A stretch of DNA of 64,000 nt from Pseudomonadota bacterium (GTDB lineage: Bacteria > Pseudomonadota > Alphaproteobacteria > Rhizobiales > Rhizobiaceae). The notes beneath the pieces are model-generated. The model was not told where the DNA came from and did not search any database. It saw only the letters and a list, made by a program, of their open reading frames with translations. Shown here one piece after another: positions 8,728 to 16,546 of the stretch (position 1 is its first letter; each line of letters opens with the position of its first letter). Both the position numbers and the translations under genes were made by a program. Location of the stretch: positions 14,167 to 78,166 of the forward strand of contig JAEWDP010000099.1 in assembly GCA_023390055.1 (NCBI GenBank), given 5' to 3'.

Positions 8728-8753
8728 CGCGGGCGGGATCACTCCCGCCCGCG
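8728..8753 (-). promoter_or_regulatory. Intercistronic stem-loop between binding-protein and permease genes
   Basis: An 11-base perfect inverted repeat (CGCGGGCGGGA / TCCCGCCCGCG) with a 4-base loop lies 9 bases after the binding-protein stop and before the permease start. There is no T-run, so it is unlikely to be a full terminator. Such hairpins typically protect the upstream binding-protein mRNA from 3' decay and lower permease expression. The role is inferred from position. Confidence 0.75.
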
Positions 8754-8761
8754 GCGTTTCA

Positions 8762-9580
8762 TCACTTGGTGGGAACTTCGAGCGGAAGTTCGGTGTAACC
8801 GCCCAGCCATTTTTCCTGGATGGCCTTGACGCGGCCATCCTCGGTCATCTTGATGACGGCATCATTGATGGCCTTGACGAAGCTTTCGCTTTCGGCGTCC
8901 TTGCGCGCTACCCAGGCAAAATAGGTCGGCTGGCCGAAGGAGGCCGGTTCGAACAGCGCGAAGGTCTCGCCGCGGTTCTTGACCAGGTATGTCAGGTTCG
9001 GAAGCGAGCCTGCAACGGCGTCCAGACGGCCGGCTGCGAGGTCGGCGTAGGCTTCGTCGGTCGTACCGTACTCCTTGATGTCTACGCCGCCCAGTTCCTC
9101 GGCATAGGCCTGCAACTGCCTGAATTGCGCCGTGCCCTGCTGGACACCGACGGTCTTGCCCTTGATGTCTTCAGGCTTTTGAAGATCGGTGTTGCCGGCG
9201 GAACGCACGAGGGAAACAGTGGCGTCGGCGATCGGCAGCGTAAACGCGTAACGCTCGAGGCGCTCAGGTGTGATGGTCACCGGAGCGATGACGATGTCGA
9301 ACTTCTTCACCTCAAGGCCAGGCAGTTCTGCGGTCCAGGGAATGTCCTGGTAGACCGGCTCAACGCCGAGTTCCTTGGAGACTTCGTCGAAGAGGTCCTT
9401 CGTCATGCCTTCATAGGTGCCGTTGTTGAGCATGTCGAACGGCGCATAATGCATGTCTGTCGCCGTGATGATCTTGCCGGCGGCCTGGATGTCGGACAGC
9501 TGATCGGCCATGGCAGGCACGGTCAAGCCGAGTGCGGTCAATCCAAATACCGCGGATTTTAGAAATGTCGCGAATCTCAT
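8762..9580 (-). CDS. Periplasmic amino-acid-binding protein of the hut-linked ABC importer
   Basis: ATG 9580 follows GGGAGAAG; a longer frame upstream is not supported. A Sec signal peptide (about residues 1-22, ending VPAMA) precedes a family-3 solute-binding fold: YAPFDMLNNGTYEGMTKDLF, DIVIAPVTITPERLERYAFT, GVQQGTAQFRQLQAYA, DAVAGSLPNLTYLV. The mature protein binds the substrate in the periplasm and hands it to the two permeases. It begins 104 bases after hutU on the same strand, so histidine or a histidine-derived imidazole acid is the likely ligand (inference). Confidence 0.9.
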   Translation of the reverse strand: MRFATFLKSAVFGLTALGLTVPAMADQLSDIQAAGKIITATDMHYAPFDMLNNGTYEGMTKDLFDEVSKELGVEPVYQDIPWTAELPGLEVKKFDIVIAPVTITPERLERYAFTLPIADATVSLVRSAGNTDLQKPEDIKGKTVGVQQGTAQFRQLQAYAEELGGVDIKEYGTTDEAYADLAAGRLDAVAGSLPNLTYLVKNRGETFALFEPASFGQPTYFAWVARKDAESESFVKAINDAVIKMTEDGRVKAIQEKWLGGYTELPLEVPTK

Positions 9581-9642
9581 GGTCTTCTCCCAAGTAACAG
9601 TTCTGGATGGTGGTTCTGTTGAACAGCTATAAACATTTTGTT

Positions 9643-9669
9643 GCGCGTCGCCAGTGACCGGCGGCGCGC
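9643..9669. terminator. Imperfect GC-rich stem-loop after hutU
   Basis: Ten-base arms (GCGCGTCGCC and GGCGGCGCGC) pair with one mismatch around a 7-base loop, just past the hutU stop and before the binding-protein gene on the minus strand. No T-run follows. It may weaken or stabilise the transcript between the hut enzymes and the importer. Confidence 0.35.
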
Positions 9670-9684
9670 GGTGGCTTTGCGGCA

Positions 9685-11349
9685 TCACAAAATGCCGGGC
9701 AGGTTCAACCCATGCTCGCGGGCGCAATCGACCGCGATCTCGTAGCCCGCATCGGCGTGACGCATCACACCGGTGGCAGGATCATTCCACAGCACGCGGG
9801 CAAGGCGTGCGTCAGCATCTTGCGTGCCGTCGCAGCAGATGACCATGCCCGAATGCTGAGAAAAGCCCATGCCGACGCCGCCGCCGTGGTGCAGCGACAC
9901 CCAGGTGGCGCCAGAGGCGGTGTTGAGCAGGGCGTTCAGCAGCGGCCAGTCGGATACGGCGTCCGAGCCATCCCGCATGGCTTCGGTCTCACGATTGGGC
10001 GAGGCGACCGAACCGGAATCGAGATGATCGCGACCGATCACGATCGGCGCCTTCAGTTCGCCGTTGCGCACCATTTCGTTGAAGGCGAGACCGAGCTTGT
10101 GACGCTGGCCAAGACCTACCCAGCAGATGCGCGCCGGCAGGCCCTGGAAGGCGATGCGCTCACGCGCCATGTCCAGCCAGTTGTGCAGGTGCGGATCGTC
10201 GATCAGTTCCTTGACCTTCTGGTCGGTCCTGTAGATGTCTTCCGGATCTCCCGACAGGGCGGCCCAGCGGAAGGGGCCGACGCCGCGGCAAAACAGCGGG
10301 CGGATATAGGCCGGTACAAAACCGGGGAATGCAAATGCATCTTCCAGGCCTTCTTCAAGCGCCATCTGACGGATATTGTTGCCGTAGTCGACGGTCGGGA
10401 TGCGCTTTTCGTGGAAGGCTACCATGGCCTCGACCTGCACCTTCATCGAGGCGCGGGCCGCCTTTTCGACTGCCTTGGGATCGCTATCCTGCTTTGCACG
10501 CCATTCCGCGACGGTCCATCCCTGCGGCAGGTATCCGTGCACCGGGTCATGCGCAGATGTCTGATCGGTAACAATGTCGGGCCGCACGCCGCGCTTCATC
10601 AGTTCGGGGAAGACGTCTGCAGCATTGCCGATCAAAGCCACGGACTTCGCCTCGCCGGCCTTGGTCCAGCGCTCGATCATCTGAAGCGCCTCGTCAATCG
10701 AATGGGTCTTCTCATCGACATAGCGTGTACGCAGGCGGAAATCGGCGCGGGTCTCGTCGCATTCCACCGCCAGGCAGGAGGCGCCGGCCATGACAGCCGC
10801 CAACGGCTGGGCGCCACCCATGCCGCCGAGGCCACCGGTCAGGATCCATTTACCCTTGAGGCTTCCGCCATAATGCTGGCGTCCGGCCTCCACAAAAGTT
10901 TCATAGGTACCCTGAACGATGCCCTGCGAACCGATATAGATCCATGATCCTGCAGTCATCTGGCCGTACATGGCCAGGCCCTTCTTGTCGAGTTCGTTGA
11001 AATGGTCCCAGTTGGCCCAGTTCGGTACGAGGTTGGAGTTGGCGATTAGCACGCGGGGCGCGTCCTTGTGTGTCTTGAAGACGCCGACCGGCTTTCCCGA
11101 CTGTACCAAAAGGGTCTCGTCGGCCTCCAGTTTTTTCAGGCTGTCGACGATGAGGTCAAAATCCCGCCAGGTGCGGGCGGCGCGGCCGATGCCGCCATAG
11201 ACCACCAGCTCGTGCGGGTTTTCGGCGACGTCCGGATGCAGATTGTTCATCAGCATCCGCATCGGTGCCTCTGTCAGCCAGCTCTTTGCGGTGATCTCGG
11301 CGCCCGTCGGGGGGAAGATGTCGCGTGTGTTGTGTCTTGGATTTGTCAC
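9685..11349 (-). CDS. hutU: Urocanate hydratase (urocanase)
   Basis: Second step of histidine breakdown: hydrates urocanate to 4-imidazolone-5-propionate using tightly bound NAD+ as electrophile, in the cytosol. The 554-aa length is standard. Visible hallmarks are VVYGGIGRAARTW (about 49-61), the NAD-binding glycine-rich loop TGGLGGMGGAQPLA (171-184), and the active-site segment ARICWVGLGQRHKLGLA with Cys409. It starts with GTG preceded by AGGGA, 14 bases after the acyl-CoA dehydrogenase stop, so it is the distal enzyme gene of the hutI-hutH-caiB-acd-hutU unit. No frameshift or missing residue is seen. Confidence 0.97.
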   Translation of the reverse strand: MTNPRHNTRDIFPPTGAEITAKSWLTEAPMRMLMNNLHPDVAENPHELVVYGGIGRAARTWRDFDLIVDSLKKLEADETLLVQSGKPVGVFKTHKDAPRVLIANSNLVPNWANWDHFNELDKKGLAMYGQMTAGSWIYIGSQGIVQGTYETFVEAGRQHYGGSLKGKWILTGGLGGMGGAQPLAAVMAGASCLAVECDETRADFRLRTRYVDEKTHSIDEALQMIERWTKAGEAKSVALIGNAADVFPELMKRGVRPDIVTDQTSAHDPVHGYLPQGWTVAEWRAKQDSDPKAVEKAARASMKVQVEAMVAFHEKRIPTVDYGNNIRQMALEEGLEDAFAFPGFVPAYIRPLFCRGVGPFRWAALSGDPEDIYRTDQKVKELIDDPHLHNWLDMARERIAFQGLPARICWVGLGQRHKLGLAFNEMVRNGELKAPIVIGRDHLDSGSVASPNRETEAMRDGSDAVSDWPLLNALLNTASGATWVSLHHGGGVGMGFSQHSGMVICCDGTQDADARLARVLWNDPATGVMRHADAGYEIAVDCAREHGLNLPGIL

Positions 11350-11363
11350 GGTTCGGTTCCCTG

Positions 11364-12527
11364 TCAGGCCAGCATATTGCCGGAAATGATTATGCGTTGA
11401 ATTTCGCTGGATCCCTCGTAGATGCGCATGATGCGCAAGTCACGATTGATCCGCTCGATGGGAAAGTCCCGGGTATAGCCATAGCCACCATGCAGCTGCA
11501 GGGCGGTGTCGGCAATCTTGCCCGCCGCTTCGGACGCGCAAAGCTTGGCCATTGATGACGCCAGCGAGAAGCGGCCACCGTGATGGTGAGCAAGATCGCG
11601 CTGGCGCGCGGCGTCCTGTGATAAAAGCAGCGCCGACTGGAATGCGAGCGCCATGTCGGCTATCATCCAGCGGATCCCCTGGCGTTCCGATAGGGGAGTG
11701 CCGCCGATGATGCGTTCCTTGGCATAGTCGATCGCCGAATTCATCGCCGCACCGGCAAGGCCGAGGCACTGTGCGGCAACCTCGATCCGGCCGTTGTCGA
11801 GCACCTGCATCGCCGTGCGAAAACCCTTGCCTTCCTCGCCCAGCAGCGCGCTTTGCGCAAGATCGCAATCGAGGTTCAGCGTGAAGACATGGCCACCCTT
11901 CAGTCCCATGGTCTTTTCCGGCGGACCGGCCTCGAAGCCGGGGGTGTCCTTCGGCAGGATGAAGGCTGAGATGCCGCGATGTGCCTTGTCTGGATCGGTC
12001 ACCGCGTAGACCACGATGAAGTCGGCGACACCGCCATTGGAAATGAAGCACTTGGTGCCCTTGAGGTGCCAGCCGCTTTCGGTGCGCCGTGCCCGCGTCT
12101 TCATGTCGGCAGGATCGGAGCCGGCGGTGGGCTCCGTCAGCGCGAAGGCGGCGAGTGCCTCGCCGGTGGCGGCCCTTGGCAGCCATTCTTGTTTTTGTGC
12201 CTCGCTGCCGCCGATCAGGATGGAATCGGTGGCCAGATAATGTGCTGTCAGCGCCGATGCGGTGGAACCGCAGGCGCCGGCGATGATAGAGACCGCGCGC
12301 AGGAGTGCGGGTGCGGATATCCCGCTGCCACCGTAAGCTTCGGGCAGGTTGGCGCCCATCATACCGGCTTCGCCGAGCGTTGCGAGCTGCTCGTGCACGA
12401 AGCTGGAGGTCTCGTCGGTCGATGCTGCCAGCGGTGCAATCTTAGCCGCGCAAAGCCGCTCCAGGACGTCGCAGAACATGCGCTCCTCATCGCCAAGCAT
12501 ATGCCATGGGTCGTTGATCTGCGTCAT
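11364..12527 (-). CDS. Acyl-CoA dehydrogenase embedded in the hut operon
   Basis: FAD enzyme of the short/branched-chain acyl-CoA dehydrogenase type (387 aa). It shows AFALTEPTAGSDPADMKTRA (flavin contact), GTKCFISNGG, the second flavin region around ERQGIRWMIADMALA, LQLHGGYGYTRDFP, and a C-terminal IYEGSSEIQRIII whose Glu is the expected catalytic base. It lacks the C-terminal pattern of glutaryl-CoA dehydrogenase. Its ATG overlaps the stop of the upstream CoA-transferase gene (4-base ATGA), and hutU follows after 14 bases, so it is translated with true hut genes. Its position suggests it makes an alpha,beta-unsaturated CoA ester leading to urocanate; the substrate is inference. An electron-transfer flavoprotein is needed and not encoded here. 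Confidence 0.93.
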   Translation of the reverse strand: MTQINDPWHMLGDEERMFCDVLERLCAAKIAPLAASTDETSSFVHEQLATLGEAGMMGANLPEAYGGSGISAPALLRAVSIIAGACGSTASALTAHYLATDSILIGGSEAQKQEWLPRAATGEALAAFALTEPTAGSDPADMKTRARRTESGWHLKGTKCFISNGGVADFIVVYAVTDPDKAHRGISAFILPKDTPGFEAGPPEKTMGLKGGHVFTLNLDCDLAQSALLGEEGKGFRTAMQVLDNGRIEVAAQCLGLAGAAMNSAIDYAKERIIGGTPLSERQGIRWMIADMALAFQSALLLSQDAARQRDLAHHHGGRFSLASSMAKLCASEAAGKIADTALQLHGGYGYTRDFPIERINRDLRIMRIYEGSSEIQRIIISGNMLA

Positions 12528-13675
12528 GCATGATCCTCCAGGCCGAATTGTGCGAGCACCTCCGCGATGTCGCCGCCGAGGCTGGGTGCTGCCGTTGCAG
12601 CGACAGGCTTGGCACCGTCGAAGCGCACCGGCTGGCCGACGACCCGTGCTTGTCCGAGTGCCGGATGGGCAAGTGTGCTCACCAGACCGCGTGCGGCAGC
12701 ATGTTCGTTGTCGGCCGCCTGTGCAATGTCCCAGATCGGCGCTGTCGGCAGACCCTGTGACGCCAATGCCGCAACGGCGGCCTCAGTGGTCAGCGCGCGC
12801 GACCAATCCTCGATCAGCATACGCAATTCCGGCTCATTTTCGGTGCGGCTCGTGTCTGTGGCAAAGCGTGGATCATTGGCAATCTCGGGCCTGCCGACGA
12901 GCTCGGCCAGACGGCGGAACTGATTGCCGTTCAAGACCGCGATCACCACCTGGCCATCACTCGTGGCAAAGCAGCCAAACGGGGTGGAGAGCGGATGACG
13001 GTTTCCGACCCGGCCTGGCAGGACACCGCTGTAGAAATGCTGGGCATGGCTCGTTGTCAGCATTGAGAACAGGGCGTCATACATGGCGACGTCAAGTGTC
13101 GCACCCTGACCGGTGGTGCTGCGCTGAACCAGTGCCGCCATGATCGACCAACTGGCAAAAAGGCCCGCGATCAGGTCGGCGATGCTTTCGCCCGTCTTGA
13201 GCGGCGCGCCGCCTTCTTCTCCTGTTGCGGCCATCAGGCCGGACATGGCCTGCACCACGAGGTCATAGGCCGGCAGATCCTTGAAGGGGCCTTCCTGTCC
13301 GAAGCCGGAAATCGAACAGTAGATCAGCCTCGAATTGGCCGCACGCAAGGTGTCGGCTGAAAGTCCGAGACGGGAAGCGACACCGGGACGGAAATTTTCA
13401 ACCACCACGTCGACGCGGGCGGCCAGCGCCAGCGCCAGATCCAGATCCTTCTGCTTCTTCAGGTCGAGCGCGATGCTCTTCTTGCCCCGGTTGTTCAACG
13501 TGAACAGCGCGCTTTCGCCGTCCTTGAACGGACCGATATGGCGGTAGTCGTCACCGGCCGGGGGTTCCAGCTTGATGATATCGGCGCCGAGGTCGGCCAG
13601 AAGTGCGGTGCAATAGGGGCCGGCGAGAACGCGCGACAGGTCGAGAATCTTGATGCCGGCTAGCGGAGCGTTCAC
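12524..13675 (-). CDS. CaiB/BaiF-type (family III) CoA-transferase embedded in the hut operon
   Basis: Starts GTG 13675, overlapping the hutH stop by 4 bases (GTGA), with GAGG upstream; a longer frame overlapping hutH is not supported. Family III hallmarks: ILDLSRVLAGPYCTALLADL, GADIIKLEPPAGDDYR with the expected catalytic Asp region around PAYDLVVQAMSGLM, NNRGKKSIALDLK and ENFRPGVASRLGL. These enzymes move CoA between carboxylic acids without ATP. Coupled to hutH upstream and an acyl-CoA dehydrogenase downstream, it is well placed to activate an imidazole carboxylic acid and release urocanate. The substrate is not readable from sequence. The 383-aa length is normal. Confidence 0.92.
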   Translation of the reverse strand: MNAPLAGIKILDLSRVLAGPYCTALLADLGADIIKLEPPAGDDYRHIGPFKDGESALFTLNNRGKKSIALDLKKQKDLDLALALAARVDVVVENFRPGVASRLGLSADTLRAANSRLIYCSISGFGQEGPFKDLPAYDLVVQAMSGLMAATGEEGGAPLKTGESIADLIAGLFASWSIMAALVQRSTTGQGATLDVAMYDALFSMLTTSHAQHFYSGVLPGRVGNRHPLSTPFGCFATSDGQVVIAVLNGNQFRRLAELVGRPEIANDPRFATDTSRTENEPELRMLIEDWSRALTTEAAVAALASQGLPTAPIWDIAQAADNEHAAARGLVSTLAHPALGQARVVGQPVRFDGAKPVAATAAPSLGGDIAEVLAQFGLEDHA

Positions 13676-15213
13676 GGCTTTACCTCGCTCAGAAGGTTTT
13701 CGGGCAGCGCGTCGAGGAGTGCGCCGGAACGAACAAGCGCGGCGGCCTCGGCGAGGTCCGGTGCCATGTAGCGGTCCTGTTCCAGTGACGCGACGGACTT
13801 GCGCAGACGTGCGATCACCGCCTGGAGTGGAGCAGAGGTCTTCAATGGGTGGCGAAACTCGACGCCCGCAGAACCACACAACACCTCAATGCCGATGATG
13901 TGGGCGAGGTTGGCGTTCATGCGTTTGAGACGACGTGCGCCATGTGCGGCCATGGAGACATGGTCTTCCTGATTTGCCGATGTCGGGGTGGAATCGGTCG
14001 AGCAGGGATTGGCGAGGTGCTTGTTTTCGCTCATCAATGCGGCTGACGTGACCTCGGCGATCATCAGGCCACTGTTGAGGCCGGGATCGGGCGTCAGGAA
14101 CGGTGGCAGGTCGTGGCTGAGTGCCGGATCGACCATCAGCGCGATGCGGCGCTGCGAGATCGCACCGATCTCGGCGATCGCCAGTGCGATCTGGTCAGCG
14201 GCGAAGGCCACAGGCTCGGCATGGAAATTGCCGCCGGAGACGATCTGTCCGGTCTCGATGAGGACCAGCGGATTGTCGGTCGCGGCATTGGCCTCAATCT
14301 CCAAGGTGCGACCTGCCTGGGTTAACAGGTCGATGCAGGCACCGGTGACCTGCGGCTGGCAGCGGATGCAATAGGGGTCCTGAACGCGTGTATCGCCTTC
14401 GCGATGGCTCTCGCGGATTTCTGAGCCGTCCATCAGGTCGCGGATGACACGGGCCGCGAGGATCTGGCCGCGATGGCCACGCAACTGGTGGATCTCGTCG
14501 AGGAATGGGGCGGTAGAGCCCATGATGCCGTCGGTCGAAAGCGACGATGAGACAAGGGCATTGCGTGCCGCGCGGAAGGCTTCGAAGAGGCCGGCAAGCG
14601 CGAAGGCGGTGGAGACCTGGGTGCCGTTGATAAGGGCAAGCCCCTCCTTGGCAGCCAGGACCACCGGTTTAAGGTCGGCTTTGGCCAGTGCTTCCGCGCT
14701 CGTCATTTCGCGACCCTGATAGGTGGCGCGACCTTCACCGAGCATCGCGGCCGCCATATGCGCCAGCGGCGCAAGATCGCCCGACGCGCCGACCGAGCCC
14801 TGCGACGGGATCACTGGCAACACGTCCTTCGCCAACATGTCCTCGATCAGCTTGACGACCTGTGGGCGGGTGCCGGAGGCGCCGCGACCAAGCGACAGGA
14901 GCTTGAGCGCCATGATCAGGCGCACCGTCTCTTCCTCGATGTTTTCACCGACCCCGCAGCAATGCGACAGGATCAGGTTGCGCTGAAGGGTGGCGGTATC
15001 TTCGGACCGGATCTTGATCGAGGCAAGCTTGCCGAAGCCGGTGTTGACGCCATAGACGGGAACGTCGCCATTGGCGGCAGCTTTGATCCGGGCGGCGGAA
15101 TCGGCAATGCCGGGATGCGCGGTTTCAGCCAGCCGAACGGCAAGTCCCTCGCGCCAGATGCGTTCGAGGTCAGCCAGGGTGACCTTTCCAGGTGTCAGGA
15201 TCAGTTCAGACAT
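13672..15213 (-). CDS. hutH: Histidine ammonia-lyase
   Basis: Deaminates L-histidine to urocanate and ammonia in the cytosol. The autocatalytic MIO prosthetic group forms from Ala143-Ser144-Gly145 in SQGSVGASGDLAPLAHM, which is intact. YGVNTGFGKLA (54-64), ETGQIVSGGNFHAEPVAFA and TSANQEDHVSMAAHGAR are also family hallmarks. The start ATG 15213 has GGAGG upstream and overlaps the end of hutI by 8 bases; the longer frame is out of family. At 513 aa it is full length. It is coupled at its 3' end to the CoA-transferase gene. Confidence 0.97.
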   Translation of the reverse strand: MSELILTPGKVTLADLERIWREGLAVRLAETAHPGIADSAARIKAAANGDVPVYGVNTGFGKLASIKIRSEDTATLQRNLILSHCCGVGENIEEETVRLIMALKLLSLGRGASGTRPQVVKLIEDMLAKDVLPVIPSQGSVGASGDLAPLAHMAAAMLGEGRATYQGREMTSAEALAKADLKPVVLAAKEGLALINGTQVSTAFALAGLFEAFRAARNALVSSSLSTDGIMGSTAPFLDEIHQLRGHRGQILAARVIRDLMDGSEIRESHREGDTRVQDPYCIRCQPQVTGACIDLLTQAGRTLEIEANAATDNPLVLIETGQIVSGGNFHAEPVAFAADQIALAIAEIGAISQRRIALMVDPALSHDLPPFLTPDPGLNSGLMIAEVTSAALMSENKHLANPCSTDSTPTSANQEDHVSMAAHGARRLKRMNANLAHIIGIEVLCGSAGVEFRHPLKTSAPLQAVIARLRKSVASLEQDRYMAPDLAEAAALVRSGALLDALPENLLSEVKP

Positions 15214-16408
15214 ATTGGCCTCCGAAAATGCGGGCGTGCAGCGGATTGAAGCCGATCCGATAGGCGAGTTCGGCAGGGTGCTGGATGTCCCAGATCGCCA
15301 GATCGGCGCGGGCATTGGGTGCGAGTACACCGCGATCGGTCAGGCCAAGCGCGCGGGCCGCATTGCGGGTCACGCCGCGCAGGCATTCGGCAGGCGTCAT
15401 CCGAAACAGCGTCGCGCCCATGTTCATGACCAGCAGCAATGAGGTAAGCGGGGAGGTTCCGGGGTTGGAATCGGTTGCCAGTGCGATCGGTACGCCGGCA
15501 TTCCGCAGGGCTTCAAGTGGCGGGTGTTGTGTTTCGCGCAACGTATAGAAGGCGCCGGGCAGCAATACGGCGACGGTTCCAGCCTTTGCCATGGCGGCAA
15601 CGCCGTCCTGACCCAGATATTCGAGGTGATCGACGGACAGCGCGCCGTGCTTTGCCGCCATGGCGGACCCGTGCAAGTTTGAAAGCTGCTCGGCATGCAG
15701 CTTGATGGGCAGGCCAAGTGCCCTGGCATGTTCGAAAATGCGCTTCATTTCATCAACGGAAAAGGCAATGCCCTCACAAAAGCCGTCCACCGCGTCGATC
15801 AGGCCTTCTGCATGACCCTGATCCATGCCGGCAATCACGACCTGGTCGATATAGCCGCTACGGTCATCCTTGAATTCAGGCGGCAAGGCGTGGGCTGCAA
15901 GCCAGCTCGTGACAACGTGGACGGGCCGGATTTTGCCGATGCGACGCGCAACACGCAGCATCTTCAACTCGGTGGCGACGTCGAGCCCGTACCCTGACTT
16001 GATCTCCAGCGTGGTGACGCCTTCGGCAAGGAGCGTATCGACGCGCGGCAGCGCCAATGAAAGAAGTTCATCCTCGCTTGCCGCACGCGTGTTGCGGACA
16101 CTGGACAGGATGCCGCCGCCAGCACGCGCAATCTCTTCGTAACTGGCACCTTCCAGGCGCATCTCGAATTCGCGGGCACGGTCGCCACCATAGACAATGT
16201 GGGTGTGGCAATCGATCAGGCCGGGCGTTACCAGCCGGCCTTCAAGGTTGCGGGAAGGGCCGCTGGAATAGGTTGCAGGCAGATCGGTATTGGAGCCGAT
16301 CCAGGCGATCCGGTCGCCCTCGATCGCGATCGACGCCTGTTCGATCAGTCGGTAGCCCGCCACCTCATCGTCCATAATCGCAATTTTCGCATTGCTGAGA
16401 ACCTGCAT
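15206..16408 (-). CDS. hutI: Imidazolonepropionase
   Basis: Hydrolyses 4-imidazolone-5-propionate to N-formimino-L-glutamate, the third step of histidine degradation. An amidohydrolase-fold metalloenzyme: metal ligands in TPGLIDCHTHIVYGGDR (His68/His70), then IKSGYGLDVATELKMLRVAR, KLHAEQLSNLHGS, SVDHLEYLG and ATDSNPGTSP. The start ATG 16408 is preferred (GGAGCG upstream), giving 400 aa. It is the promoter-proximal gene of the minus-strand hut operon, facing hutF across a region with three HutC-type boxes. Confidence 0.96.
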   Translation of the reverse strand: MQVLSNAKIAIMDDEVAGYRLIEQASIAIEGDRIAWIGSNTDLPATYSSGPSRNLEGRLVTPGLIDCHTHIVYGGDRAREFEMRLEGASYEEIARAGGGILSSVRNTRAASEDELLSLALPRVDTLLAEGVTTLEIKSGYGLDVATELKMLRVARRIGKIRPVHVVTSWLAAHALPPEFKDDRSGYIDQVVIAGMDQGHAEGLIDAVDGFCEGIAFSVDEMKRIFEHARALGLPIKLHAEQLSNLHGSAMAAKHGALSVDHLEYLGQDGVAAMAKAGTVAVLLPGAFYTLRETQHPPLEALRNAGVPIALATDSNPGTSPLTSLLLVMNMGATLFRMTPAECLRGVTRNAARALGLTDRGVLAPNARADLAIWDIQHPAELAYRIGFNPLHARIFGGQYV

Positions 16409-16443
16409 CCGGCACGCTCCGATCTGATCATTGATTTTTCTAA

Positions 16444-16498
16444 GTCTAAACATAATTCCCGGTCTATGTCTAAACTTATTTTCATGTTATGTCTAAAC
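16444..16498. promoter_or_regulatory. Three HutC-family operator boxes in the hutI/hutF divergent region
   Basis: GTCTAAAC occurs three times at 16444-16451, 16468-16475 and 16491-16498, spaced 24 and 23 bases. Each fits GTnTAnAC, the known core recognised by HutC-type GntR repressors, and the outer flanks extend the dyad (TAnGTnTAnACnTA in the second copy). They lie between divergent hutI and hutF, so one repressor could control both operons. Assignment to the local hutC product is inference from motif and location. Confidence 0.75.
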
Positions 16499-16546
16499 TT
16501 ATAAGAGGTGCCTGCCCGGCGTCAGACGGGCAAGAAGGAGGTTGTG

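Noticed and set aside
9712..10947. Long plus-strand frame of 411 codons opposite hutU
   Set aside because: Antisense shadow: hutU on the other strand is full length with all family motifs, and this translation is His/Gly-rich without homology.
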